From: Marasmius tenuissimus
Taxonomy: Eukaryota; Basidiomycota; Agaricomycetes; Agaricales; Marasmiaceae
Reading direction: 5' to 3'
NCBI GenBank assembly: GCA_029532415.1
Contig: JAQOTA010000006.1
Coordinates: 62,001 to 126,000, forward strand
Length of the DNA: 64,000 nucleotides
Numbering within the stretch: the first letter of the stretch is position 1; each line of letters starts with the position of its first letter. Made by a program: the position numbers and the translations under genes. The notes below the pieces were generated by a model. It worked only from the letters and a program-made list of their open reading frames with translations, was not told where the DNA came from and did not search any database. Below, piece by piece: positions 23,915-35,255 of this stretch.

Positions 23915-24749
23915 CCGGTGGTTGTCGGCGTTGCTCTCTCGGTGTTGGATGTCGGACGGTGGATGTTGACTGTTTCTCTCCGCAAAGTGATTGTACGATC
24001 CTTTACTTCCTCTAGCATGTTGTGTGGTGCATCACTATGTATCATGGATAACTACTTAGGTCTCTCATGCCTGTATTTAGCACACATATATGTATCTGTA
24101 AACACTGCGGGCTTACATGCTTGCACCGTCAACGTTTAGCTCCTACCTCGAAAGGCTGTAACGCAGATCGAGGTTGGGGTGCATGAACGTATCATTATAG
24201 ACTGGGAACCATTCTCCAAGAGCTACTGGCGATCACGAACGGGAAAGGCCATTAATGTTTGGTAGTACAACTATCAGAATTATAATATTCTATGGGCGCG
24301 ATCCGGGAGAGTTGCGATATTTCTTACAAATTTTCGGGGGCTCTAGATTTGTGGTGGCGAGGAAGTGCGTTATTTTCAACACTGTCTGGAAGTTCGAAGC
24401 ACGCTGGATCCCAGAATCAAGATTAAGTTACACTTGCTGGTGAACTCGTAATTCCGTGAGTTGTGGCCGCGGTGGTGTTCAAAGAGAAAGGTAGCGAAGA
24501 CTTACAAGACGGACTTATGATCTGCAGACTCTGCTGTGAGACTTCAAGTTAACTGACTTATCGACGTCGGAGACACGGGACTCAACCAGATAAGGTCAAC
24601 GACGATGAGTATAATTACATAGGAGACAGAGTAGAGAACGAAGTTGAAGAAACCGTGAAAACCTATAAATACATGAAGCACTTTCTCGTTCAGATTTAAC
24701 AGGAGACGAACAAGAAGCCAACTACAGCCGCCGATAACGGATCACCTCC
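23915..24749. other. Intergenic between convergent genes
   Basis: Convergent 3' flanks of the membrane-protein gene (+) and the first F-box gene (-). The part at about 24600-24720 resembles 28420-28560, the 3' flank of the second F-box gene (shared ACGATGAGTATAATTA-like start), so it belongs to the tandem duplication. No gene seen. Confidence 0.6.
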
Positions 24750-27492
24750 TTACTTTATATCCAAAGTACTGACGTCGTCCGGATGATTGAACCACTGCCC
24801 AAAGTCCCGCTCAAAATTGATGTCACCATCTGGTCGGAATAACTGACGATCGAAGTCCTCCAAGTGGCTAGTGACACTCGATAGGAACTCGCTCGCAAAC
24901 ATGTCCTGTAATGTCTTGTCACCAGCATCACCAGCATCAACAGCCCCAGCCTCCGCTGCGAAAGCACCAGGGGGAGGTACGCGGGGGACACATTTACGCT
25001 GCACGGAGGTGAGATCAGTGTCAACGTGCAGGACGAGATCTCGCGCAGTGCACTCCGCCAGATCGTGCCTATACATACGAACATAGTTAGTGCCAGCCCC
25101 GTCGAGAAGGTACATCAATCGATAGCTCACTCGACTTTCATATGCTGCATGATCTCGCCCGAAACGTGGAACAACGTCTCGCAGTGACCACACTTGGACT
25201 TGTCCCAGTACGGGAGGTCCGCTTCTCTCGAATCCCGGATAGCCTCGGCAGCTTCTTTAGGCGCGACGAGTTTCCAGTCACGATCGTTCCAGCTGAGGCC
25301 GTCCGTGTACATCTGGAGGGGGTTTAATCAGAGCGCAGAGGAGGACGTAAAAGATCGAAGAACTCTTACCGCTCGCATAGCTGGATAGAGGTGGCGCCAA
25401 CCGTGGTAGACTGTACATTCAACCCAAGCGTCGCTGCTTCTCACATCCCCAACGGTCGAATTGGCCGGGAGGCCGATAGCAGAAAGGATGGCTTGAGCCC
25501 GTGTCGACTGCCTTGAGCCATAAGAGAAGTATTTGATATCCCAGACTTTGCCATCAGTGGCGTCTAGGAAATTATCGAAGGAGGGCGCCGAGTTTTTCAA
25601 CGGATGGTGACTCCAGCCAGTCCGATAACGACTGCATTTGTGCATCAGAGGTCGCGGATAAACGCAGGATGAGTGGCAGCCTGAACAGGAAAAGATCGTA
25701 ACGGCACAACGCAGCCTGTCGGGCGTTGCGTCGGCAATGCCGCTGTCTTTGAGCAACTTGACTAGATCTTCCTCTCTGGCTTGAATCCACTGAGATCTTA
25801 TCTCGGGCAGTTCGGCCATGAGATCGGTAAGGTCGGTCGCTGTGAGCTCGTGGCCAATAGGGAGAAGAAGTTTTTCTCGGAACTGTGGAAGATCGGCAAT
25901 GTCAAAAGCGCTTGGTCCGACAGTGTTGAACGGTAGCTGATCGAGTTCGTCTTGCAACAGACTCTTGAAGGTCAGATAACGCTGCTGCCACTTTTGATTC
26001 AGCTCGCTGCGTAAGCGGGCTTCCTTGGCCTCCTGTAATGCGCTTTCGAGTTTGGGTCTGAGTTCATTCCAATCTTTTCAAACAACTGGGTCAGAAATGC
26101 AGGTATGATCATGGGTATGGGTGAAGTGAACCTTTCGTCGTCAGCTTTTTGGCCTGCGTCCCGATTCTGAACCGGCTGAGGCAGGACAGGTCGTTCCTTT
26201 CCTTTTGAGCGTCAATTTCCTCGGCCCATCCAATATCCGAGAGACGTTGCAAGATGCTGTAATGCAGTAGAGCTGTGAGACGGAAAACGCGAAGCGCAAG
26301 GGGCTAGATTGCTCACGCATCCTCCCGAGCCTTTCGCCTAGAAGCGAGCTCTGATTCATGCTCCTTCGACCGGCTTTGCCACCAGTCTCTCATCTCTTCA
26401 GCATGCTACAAGTCAAACGGTCAGATCGAAACTACATTTCGGAGCCGTGTGTTGCCAGACCAACCTTCTTTCTGGTAGTTGCCTCGACAGTTCTAGCTGC
26501 TATCCAGGAAGAGTCATCTTTACTCGCCTTCCAATCATCGGAAAGTTGCTGGTGGACGTTCGGTGCACAGACAAACAAGTAACCTGATAGACAGTTAGTA
26601 CACGAGTCCATCTAAACAGTTACTCGAGTCACCTCTGCGTTGTTTTCCGCGAATGATATCGCCTTTAGATCTTAGAATGGGCCACAGCTCTCGGAGTGGA
26701 TCACCACGCGGCATAAACTCTCGTTCACCACCACCGCGATAAGTGGAAAACACCGGTTCGATGAAGTAGCTGAGGACATGGTGAGACAGGTTCGGATCGA
26801 ATGCAGGGGGATTCACTTTAACGGATGGTCGACGCAGGCATGGCAAGATCTCGTGCGATTGTGCCAAAACACGTTGACAGCGGGATGCTTACCATCGCAG
26901 TGCTAGCAAAGCATCGGTGAGAAGATGGACATCAATCAAAGTTTGAGAATTCACTCACATGGCACTGCGCATCGAAGCAGAGATGAGCGTAGGCAGGCTC
27001 CGACATGTCATCTGGGATATTCGGAAGGTCCTCCACATTCAACCTCGCTGCTTTCCATACTAAGATGGTCGAGCGCGACAGTAAAAGGTTTCGAAGATCT
27101 CTGCTGGTCCTCGCGAGACTGAGGAGATCCTGTGGCGTGAGGAATTCGAAAATCTGGGAGGTTTTCTTTTTGAGTATTGTTGACGATATACTTGCTCTGA
27201 GAGGACTCACAATGAATACGACGTCGAGAGGGAACTCCTTCAGGCGCTGCAGCAATCCCCTGACTCTTCTTGCCGTCGGTTTGCTCTGGTCGATCTCGGA
27301 GGCCGAAGCTGAAGCTGAAGGCTTGTATTGTTTCTCGATCTTCCTTCTCCTCTTGGGCCTGCGTTCCTTCAAGCTACCGTCGTCACTGTGTGGTTCACGG
27401 TCTTCGGAATCGCAGTAAGTTGTCCCCTTCCTTGTCCTTGTTGAGAACGAATGACGAGATTGTGTGCTCGAGGATTCCATAGACTCCAACAT
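24750..27492 (-). CDS. F-box protein, agaric type (copy A)
   Basis: Ten exons give 745 residues with closing phases. The N-terminus is basic with a probable nuclear signal (KERRPKRRRKIEK). The F-box follows at about residues 80-130: LKEFPLDVVFI, IFEFLTPQDLLSLARTSRDL and VWKAARLNVEDLP, the usual agaric pattern. Cys/His clusters come next: QCHHCDGKHPAVNVFW with CHACVDH, then FSCSGCHSSCVYPRP with HKC, and near the C-terminus a C2H2-like finger (CGHCETLF...HMKVEH). F-box proteins bind Skp1 and choose substrates for SCF ubiquitin ligases; the Cys/His clusters may form the substrate-binding part. ATG 27492 was chosen because it aligns with copy B; ATGs at 27528 and 27480 are alternatives. The gene is a tandem paralogue of 28689-31301. 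Confidence 0.88.
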
Positions 27493-28574
27493 ATTCGGCA
27501 GAGATAAGGCAGTATACGAGGAGAGCAAACAGAAGAAAGTCGATTCAGTAGAAATGTCCTATAAGCCTCAAGCTCAGAACAATGGGGGCGGCTGCAAGGT
27601 TCCTTTGACGGAAATAGATCGCAGTTCGTGCTGGACTAGGCTCACCACGTGCCTGTCGGTGTGACATGGTCCCTGGACTGGTCCAGGTGACTCATCCATA
27701 GCGCCGCCCCAGGCGACAAGTTCCCTCCTCATATCGACATATAACATTCGATTCGAAAGCCATCATATTTCATAGATTTAAACTAGAGCCAGGAGGCACG
27801 TACAATTGTGTGACTTGAGTGCACATGTTGACCAAAGATCTAACTAAAGACAGAAAGGAGGGCTCGAACTAAGTCAGCTTTGGCATCGAACTGCCCAGAC
27901 GGTACGACGGAGGAAAGAAAGCTTTTGCGGGCGATTGTCGAAGCTCATTCCTGGTTGAAAAATCCAATATTCTGGCGAGGTCGCTGTCCTGAAGATACAT
28001 CCACACAGGATAATACGAAGTCAAAGACGTAAAGTAATCAGTGACGAGTTGCATTGTTTTCAACACTAAAGACCTCCTGGAGGAAGCAAAGAAAGGTGGA
28101 AGGAGTGGCACTGGAAACGCGAAGACTTAAACAAGACCATGATCCGTCCGAAGACCAAAGGTACACACACAAATACGTAAGTATTATTAATTGTTAAGTG
28201 GAGAAAATAAACCAAGAAAAGCAATGTTTGCCTTTCTGGAAATCGACTTTCACGTGGAGAGACCGTAAAGAGGCATAAAGTCACGGGAGGCCGGATAAGT
28301 ACAATCAAAATTATTTCGAGCAGGACAGAACCCTCTCCTTTCGGAGTCGGGAATCCGTAATTGCAGCCACCTTCAGCCACACCCGACACCCTTTGAACCA
28401 AAGCTCAACGAAGACGTATCTGTTTACGATGAGTATGATTATTACACAACGTAGAGATGACAAAAAATGCGAAAAGCCTCAAACTCGCGAAACTAGTGGT
28501 TATGCTCCCTCGTTTGGTTTCAACTTGGAAAGGTGGGATGACAAGAAATTGATACAGCGGCAGGTATCACCTCC
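27493..28574. other. Intergenic spacer between the F-box paralogues
   Basis: Promoter side of copy A and 3' flank of copy B. A segment upstream of copy A (near 27540-27620) resembles that upstream of copy B (near 31340-31400), including a CCTC...GGGGGCGG/GGAGGTGG block, so the duplicated unit includes upstream DNA. No separate gene. Confidence 0.55.
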
Positions 28575-28688
28575 TCACTGTATATCCAAACCACTGGCAC
28601 TTTCCGGATGATTGAGCCACTGACCAAAGTCCTGCTCGAGATGGATGCCACCATAAGGTCTGACCAACTAACTATCGAAGCCCTCCAG

Positions 28689-31301
28689 TCAGCCGGCGAC
28701 ACTCGGTATGGAGTCGTTCGTATCTGGTGATTGAGCGCCACTGACACCAGTATCATCAGTCCCGGGGCCAGCTTCCGCCGCAAGCAGAGGAGGAGGAGGA
28801 AGTTCGCGGAACACAGATTCACGTTGGACGGCGGTATGATATGAGTCAATATGCAAGATGAGATCTCGTGCAGTGTACTCCGTCACATTGTGTCTGTCAT
28901 AGTAAGCGTCAATTCCGTCAAGAAGTAATGTGACTCGAAAGAGCGCTTACTCGTCGTTCAAGTGCTGGATGATCTCGCGCGAATCGTGCAATAACATTTC
29001 GCAGTGACTACACATCGATTTCTCCGAGTATGGCAAAGCCCCTGCTCTCGATTCCCGAAGTGCATCGGCAGCCTCTTCAGGCGAGACAAGTTTCCACTCA
29101 GGCTGATGGAAGCTTCTGCTTGTGTACATCTGGACGGAGATCAGTCATTCGAAGAAAAGGAGGGGGTTGACGATTGAGGGGCTCACCGCTCGCATAACTG
29201 GGTAGAGTTGCTTACCACGATAATATGTGCATTCAACCCAAGCATCGCTGCTTCTCACATCCTCAGTGGTCGCACTGACCGGGAGGCCAATGGCAGAAAG
29301 AATGGACCGAGCTTGTGTCGACTGACTCGAGTCATAAGAGAAGGTGCTAAGCTTCCAGACCCTGCCGTTGGTAGCTTCTAGGAAGTTGTCGAAGGAGGGC
29401 TCTTTCGCTTTTGGGTAGTAGCCCCAGCTGCTCCGATAATGACTGCATTTGTGCACAAGAGGTCGCGGATAAACGCAGGGTGAGTAGCAGCCTGAACAGG
29501 AAAAGATCGTAGCGGCGTAACGCAGCCTGTCAGGGGTTGCGTCGGCAATGCCGCTGTCTTTGAGCAACTTGACTAAATCTTCCTCCCTGGCTTGACACCA
29601 CTGAGATCTTATCTCGGGTAGTTCGGCCATGAGATCGGTAAGGTCGGTCGCTGTGAGCTCGTGGTCGATAGGGAGAAGAAGTTTTTCCTTGAATTGTGGA
29701 AGATCGGCAATGTCGAAAACGCTTGGTCCGACGGTGTTGAACGGCAGCTTATCGAGTTCGTATTGCAACAGACTCTTGAAGGCCATATAACGTTGCTTCC
29801 ATTTTTCACGCAACTCGTCGGTTAACCGGATCTCCTTGGCTTCTTGTAACGCGCTTTCAAGTTTGGGTCTGAGTTTGGCCCAGTCTGTATAGAACGACCG
29901 GGTCAGAAATGAGGGGAAGACCACGAGTGTGGGCTAAGCGAACCTTTCGCCGTCAACTTCTTGGCCTGCGTTCCAATCCTGAACTGGCGGAGGCAAGACA
30001 GGTTGTTCCTTTTCCTCTGAGCGTCTATTTCTTCCCCCCATCCGATGTCCGATAGAAGTTGCAAGATGCTGATATAGTATGATTGTGAGACGAGGCGCGC
30101 GGAGCGCAATGAAATAGACCACTTACGCATCCTCCCTGGCCTTTCGCCTCACTGCAAGTTCCGACTCATGCTCCCTGGACCTGTTTCGCCACCAAACATC
30201 CATCTCTTCGGCATGCTGGATGTCGGAACGTCAGGTCAATGATACCATTTGGATCTGTGGGCTCCAAAACTAACCTTCTTCCTGACATCTCCCTCGGCGG
30301 TCCTAGCTGCTATCCAGGAAGAGTCACCTGTATTAAGAGTTGCCTTCCAACCGTCGGAAAGTTCCTGGTAGACATTCGTCGAACAGAAAAAGAAGTAACC
30401 TGAGAGACAATTAGTACATGAATCCACCCGAACAGTGGATTGACTTACCCCTGCGTTGTTTTCCTGTGATGATATCGCCCCGAGGTCGTAAAATCGCCCA
30501 TAGCTCTCGAGGTAGTTCACTGCGTGGCACATATTCTCGTCCATTAGAAGAATAGCTTGGAAACACCGGTTCGACGTAGTAGCTGAGGACATGGTGAGAC
30601 AGGTTCAGATTGAATGCAGGAGGGATTCACTTTAACGGATGGTCGACGCAGGCATGGCAAGATTTCGTCCGATTGTGCCAAAACACGTTGACAGCGGGAT
30701 GCTTACTATCGCAGTGCTGGCGAAGCATCGGTGAGAAAGTGGACGTCAATCAAGGTTTGGGACTTCCACTCACATGGCACTGCGTATCGAAACAGAGATG
30801 AGCGTAGGCAGGTTCCGACATGTCTTCTGGGATATCCGGAAGGTCCTCAACATTCGACCTCGCTGCTTTCCAAACTGAGATGGTAGAGCGCGACAATAAA
30901 AGACTTCGAAGATCTTTGCTGGTTCTCGCGAGACTGAGAAGATCCTGTGGCGTGAGGTATTCGAAGATCTGGGTGTTTTGGATATTTTTCTTGAGCATTG
31001 TTGGCGATAAATTTGCTCTGAAAGAACTCACGATGAATACGACGTCGAGAGGAAACTCCTTCAAGCGCTGCAACAATCCCCTGACTCTTCTTGCCGTCGG
31101 TTTGCTCTGATCGATCTCGGAAGCTGAAACTGAAGGTTTGTACTGTTTCTCGGTCTTTCTCCTTCTCTTGGGCTTCCTTTCCTTCAAGCTACCGTCGTCA
31201 CTGTGTGTTTCATGGTCTTCAGAACCGCAGTAAGTCGTCCGCTTCCTTGTTCTTGTCGAGCGACGAGGTTGTGTGCTCGTGGATCCCGAGCACTCTGACA
31301 T
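28689..31301 (-). CDS. F-box protein, agaric type (copy B, C-terminus shortened)
   Basis: Collinear with copy A through all exons: basic N-terminus (SLKERKPKRRRKTEK), F-box (LKEFPLDVVFI, IFEYLTPQDLLSLARTSKDL), the Cys/His clusters (FSCSGCYSPCVYPRP, HKC) and the C2H2-like finger (CSHCEMLL...HLNDEH). It ends at TGA 28689-28691. The homologous frame continues past this stop, meets TAG at 28668-28670 (copy A has Gln at the matching place, so CAG to TAG fits), and reaches the counterpart of the A stop at 28575-28577. Copy B thus lacks the last 37 residues, including the DFGQW motif region that is still readable in the DNA. Start ATG 31301 begins MSECSGSTSTQP. The rest looks functional. F-box genes of this type often occur in rapidly changing clusters in agarics. 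Confidence 0.85.
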
Positions 31302-31944
31302 GCTAGTCAGGCAGTATATAAAGAGTCGATAGGAGGAAGTCAATTGAGTAGAACGTCCTGAGAAAGCTGATGGAGGTGGCTGGCAGAGGTCCCTTTATAG
31401 ATCGCGGTCCGCATCCGCGTTGTGACGAGGTGACCACGTGCTCAACAATGGGGTGACACCGTGACCCGACGGTGACTCATCCCGCCAATTCCACGCGTTT
31501 CAGCTGGTCAGCTGTTTCAGGTTCAGACTTCTATGTGCCCCCTCCGACTCGAGGCTCCTGATCCACTGACAGTGGAGGTCGAATACGCTCAATATTCCAT
31601 ACAGAAAAGTATTGGTACTTGTACGTGTATTGTGCGTAACTCGGAGACAAATAAAGAAGTATGTGGTGGTAACAGGTATAACGGAAAGAACATGCGATTC
31701 TAGGGACACGACATTTGTATTTGCGTCCGCGAACGAGCTTTGAGAGTAACTGATGACGACTACCTCGGCCTGCCAACAGTGGCGGCCAAGGTGCACAGAG
31801 GGTGACCTTTTGTCCGGCTGGCAGTGTGGCATTCGAATGGGCATCACGATTTGGCCCATTTAACTCTCCTTGCAGTTGCAGACCTCAGCGGACACAGGGG
31901 ATTTGCTGGGCACCTGATCACCCTCCTTCCTCTTGGCCCTGCGA
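31302..31944. other. Intergenic, no gene seen
   Basis: Holds the promoter of F-box copy B, with CTTTATATA about 20 bases before its ATG, and the 3' side of the small orphan gene. Frames at 31500-31859 are open on the minus strand but show no family and no splicing. Confidence 0.45.
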
Positions 31945-32142
31945 CTATTCCATACCGAAAAACAACTCGTACTCCCTCGACTTCGATTTGGTTTCGGTCC
32001 CTTCAGCTCCATGAGCGAGCAGTGTTCTCAGCTGAGCCAATTCAGCTACAAGCCCAATGGGGTACAGCGCAAACGCCAGATACGAGCGTGCGGACCCTGC
32101 TAGTTGCCTCCCCGATCGTCGCCAAGAACCCCTTCCATGCAT
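31945..32142 (-). other. In-frame open stretch directly after the small orphan gene stop
   Basis: After the TAG at 32143-32145 the same frame stays open for 65 codons, starting with ATG, and ends in KSREYELFFGME before its own TAG. That end resembles the C-termini of the orphan family (KEFEFAGLE here, KEFELFADLE at 61170). It could be a tandem partial duplication of the last exon region or an older, longer C-terminus cut by a new stop. Expression is not supported by anything else in the sequence. Confidence 0.35.
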
Positions 32143-32523
32143 CTATTCCAAGCCAGCAAACTCAAACTCCTTCATCTCCTTGATTTCAATACGCGCAGGG
32201 ACCTGGGGTTGCGGCTGGGCTTTCCGACGAGTACGACGAGGAAGAGCACCAGCTCGTGGTTCGAGCTCGCCCTTCGCAACTTTTGCTTCTCCGATAGGTT
32301 TGGCCGCGTCGACTTGAATAGTGTAAACGTAGCCTCCTTGCTCGCTGAATGACCCAGCGCGGATTCGGCGGGCGCCTGGAAGTGGTAACGCGGCTCCACA
32401 GGGAGGCGAGGTGAAGTCGAATTGACTGTGGGCGTACAACGCGAGGATGGATTCAGGGGTAGACGACGTGCTCGTGAAGGACGAGGTAGAAGATGCGGCG
32501 GGTGAGAGGTTGTAAAACGACAT
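32143..32523 (-). CDS. Small orphan protein, 126 residues
   Basis: Single exon. The N-terminal part is Ser/Thr-rich (MSFYNLSPAASSTSS), then a conserved core (LALYAHSQFDFTSPP, GAALPLPGARR) and a very conserved basic C-terminal half (GSFSEQGGYVYTIQ, KVAKGELEPRAGALPRRTRR, EIKEMKEFEF). ATG 32523 is chosen over the longer frame to 32673 because it aligns with the intact paralogue at 60778 and follows a TATA-like box by about 120 bases. Against 60778, differences within the conserved core fall mostly at third codon positions, which argues for selection on this reading frame. Two decayed relatives lie at 45964 and 53880. Divergently placed to RPN8. No function is known to me; the family may act in the cytoplasm or nucleus as no signal peptide is seen. 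Confidence 0.75.
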   Translation of the reverse strand: MSFYNLSPAASSTSSFTSTSSTPESILALYAHSQFDFTSPPCGAALPLPGARRIRAGSFSEQGGYVYTIQVDAAKPIGEAKVAKGELEPRAGALPRRTRRKAQPQPQVPARIEIKEMKEFEFAGLE

Positions 32524-33282
32524 TGTGTTTATAGAATGATTTGTTGAGAGAGCAGATATGCTTTGCGAGTGGTTGTTATTTCGAGAGAGATGGTGGTGGT
32601 TCGAGTGTAAGAGCTGATGAGGAAAGCTGAAGGGGGAGGTAGGTCTTTTATGGATTTGCGAAAAGGGGCGCACTGGAGAGGTAAGTCGGGGGTACTTGTG
32701 AGATGTTCGACCCGTCGTTGATATAATAGATAGGAAGCCTCATATTGCTCTGTCGTATAAAATCATCGGAGAACCTTGGAAAAAATACTCATACCCAATG
32801 GAAACCAAAGCATCCTCCGAAGTCCATACTTGGGGGTGCACGTCGGAGGTAACTTTTTTGTACATTGCATCTTGAAGCTCGAACGTTTGGGAGTCAAATG
32901 TGTGGAGGCTCGTGATTTATGCTGTCCTCTATATGACCAAAAGAGGTGTAGCAGACAGGGCTTGTACTGGGGCGATTCGGGGTTAAACGCCAGAATCAAC
33001 GTTGTCGTTGGGAACAAGACCGAGAGGTTTACAGAGATCCCAGCGGTGATCGATGGGAGAGATGGCCCCTAGAGCTTGAGTCCACATGACAAGCTACAGA
33101 TGCGAGTTGTGGTCCAGGATAAGATAGCAGGCATCATGAGATGGATTTGGACTCAGGCTCAGGCAGCTTGCATTGGATGAGTCGGTTGTCGGTCCGAGCT
33201 GATTATGCCATACAGGGCCAAACAAACGCGCGTCCTCATCGTGAACGCGTCAGACCCTACAAGCAATTCCTTCTCTTTCGCG
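32524..33282. promoter_or_regulatory. Divergent promoter region of the orphan gene and RPN8
   Basis: About 760 bases separate the two start codons. On the minus side a TATA-like CATAAAAGACC lies at 32642-32652, and the same box in the same place precedes the paralogue at 60778. No TATA box is evident for RPN8, as is usual for proteasome genes; a canonical yeast-type PACE element (GGTGGCAAA) was not seen. Confidence 0.5.
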
Positions 33283-34527
33283 ATGGTGGCCACAACGACA
33301 GAACAAGTCAGTTGCCCTTTACTATGAACGGGATGAATTCTATGCTAATGTACTTCTAGCTCACAGCGCTAGCCAGCACAACCGTCAGTACGTCCTCCGT
33401 AAACTCGGAAGTCGCGAACGCATCTCAAGTGATCTCATTCTATTCTAGTCGTCCACCCTCTCGTTCTGCTATCGGTGACAGACCACCATGCTCGTGCTGG
33501 CTCCAAAACATCGAACAAGAGGGTAATCGGTGTTCTTCTTGGCCAAGACAATGGCAAGACCATCAACGTCGCGAACTCGTTTGGGATACCGTTTGAGGAG
33601 GACGAGAAGGATTCGAAGACGTGGTTCTTGGATCACAACTACATAGAGGGGATGTACGAGATGTTTAAGAAGGTCAATGGTAAGTCCGATTGATATATCT
33701 CTCTTCCGAGAGACCGGTTGAAATATATGTTTCTCTAGCGAAGGAACGGATGATTGGGTGGTACCATACAGGACCCAAGCTTCGAGCATCAGATCAAGAA
33801 ATCAATGATCTGTTCAAGAGGTACATCGCTCGTCCAGTCATGGTCATCGTGGACGTTCGACCAGAGACAGTGGGTATCCCGACGGATGCGTACTTTGCAG
33901 TGGAGGAAATCAAGGATGTGCGTATCGCCCATACTTGACCGTGGAAGGAACTCTTACTGACTGTGGACGATACAGGACGGCACAGAAACACGGAAAACCT
34001 TCCTTCACTGTCCCTCAGCCATCGAAGCAGAAGAAGCAGAAGAGATCGGTGTCGAGCATCTTCTGCGAGACATAAAAGACTCTACTACCACCACCCTAGC
34101 TACCCGTGTCACCGAACAACTTGCTTCCCTCCGTGGTCTTCAGTCGCGGCTGGGCGACGTGCAAAAGTACCTCGCGGAAGTTGCAGCAGGGAGCATGCCC
34201 GTCAACCATCAGATAGTCTATCACCTCCAAGACGCGCTCAACCTTTTACCCGACCTGTCGGATCCGGAGACGAAGCGAGGCTTTGCGACGAACACGAACG
34301 ACGAGTTGTTGGTGGTGTATCTGAGCAGTCTGCTGAGGGCTGTAATCGCGTTACACGGGCTAGTGGATAACAAGGCCTCCATTGGAAGAGCAGAATTAGA
34401 AGAAGACGACAAGGAGAAGGAAGAGAAAAAGCCGAAGAGTGAGACGAAAAAGGGCGAGTCCAAGTCGGACGACAAGGACAAGGATGAGAAGAAGGATAAG
34501 AAGGAAGCCGACTCAAAGGGTTCATAA
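33283..34527 (+). CDS. RPN8: 26S proteasome lid subunit Rpn8 (PSMD7)
   Basis: Five exons (33283-33306, 33360-33387, 33449-33679, 33739-33917, 33976-34527) give 337 residues with closing phases. After a short N-terminus comes the MPN domain: [59 protein letters not shown] and the DGTETRKTF strand, then [14 protein letters not shown], the helical region used for lid assembly ([20 protein letters not shown]), and a Lys/Glu-rich tail. Rpn8 is a catalytically inactive MPN subunit that pairs with Rpn11 in the regulatory particle; GWYHTGP keeps one His only, as expected for a non-catalytic MPN. Length is close to human PSMD7. The donor GTACGT at 33388 was preferred over GTCAGT at 33384 because only it keeps phase. 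Confidence 0.95.
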
Positions 34528-35255
34528 CGGCGTGTCGATACGCATGTCCTTAGAAACTCGAGTACCTATTATAGTCCCTTGTAACATTCATTCAGTTCTA
34601 TGGCTCTATGGCTCCACGAAGCCCAAGGTGGCTTCAGCGCGTCCAACGGTGACCAATCATCCCAGCGGATGATGCCTATAATGGGTGCTGATGATATTCA
34701 GGCTCAGTCGATGCGTTTTACGATCATGAAATAAATTCCGTATATAACTAGGATAGACAGGTTGTCGAAACAAGAATGGGAGACGTGAAGATGGGGCCTT
34801 TTGTGCCATAAGGCTTCGTATCGTTGTTGTAAACGGTGGAAAAGGGCAAGAGTGAGGTCTTCGAAGTCTTAAAAATCGTGCCAGGGTAGGGATTGAGCCG
34901 TATTCTACTTGAATGATGGACGGATAGAGGACCTTGATGTTGTTGTGAATTCGTTACTCGATGAGGACCATAGAACGTGCTGTCGCGGCGGGCAAAATTC
35001 AGCCAAGAAGTAAAATATAAGAGGAAGGCCAGAACTCACCTCGGGGAAAAATCCACAAGCATAAAGTATCGGTCAACAACACCCAAGAAGAGAACAATAG
35101 CTTCCGCAAACAAGAGGGAGGACAATAGAAGGAGGGGTGGCAGCGCGGGCGCGCGGGGAAATCAAGGGGTTGTCTTTATATCATAATTGGAGCGGAGCTT
35201 GAAACGCGGATACCACCACAACTCACACAGTGGCACCGTCGCCGGGAAGGCGAGC
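34528..35255. other. Intergenic between RPN8 and SPT7
   Basis: RPN8 3' flank and SPT7 promoter, about 730 bases. The short frame at 34977 is not supported by similarity or splicing. No TATA box of good quality near SPT7. Confidence 0.6.
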
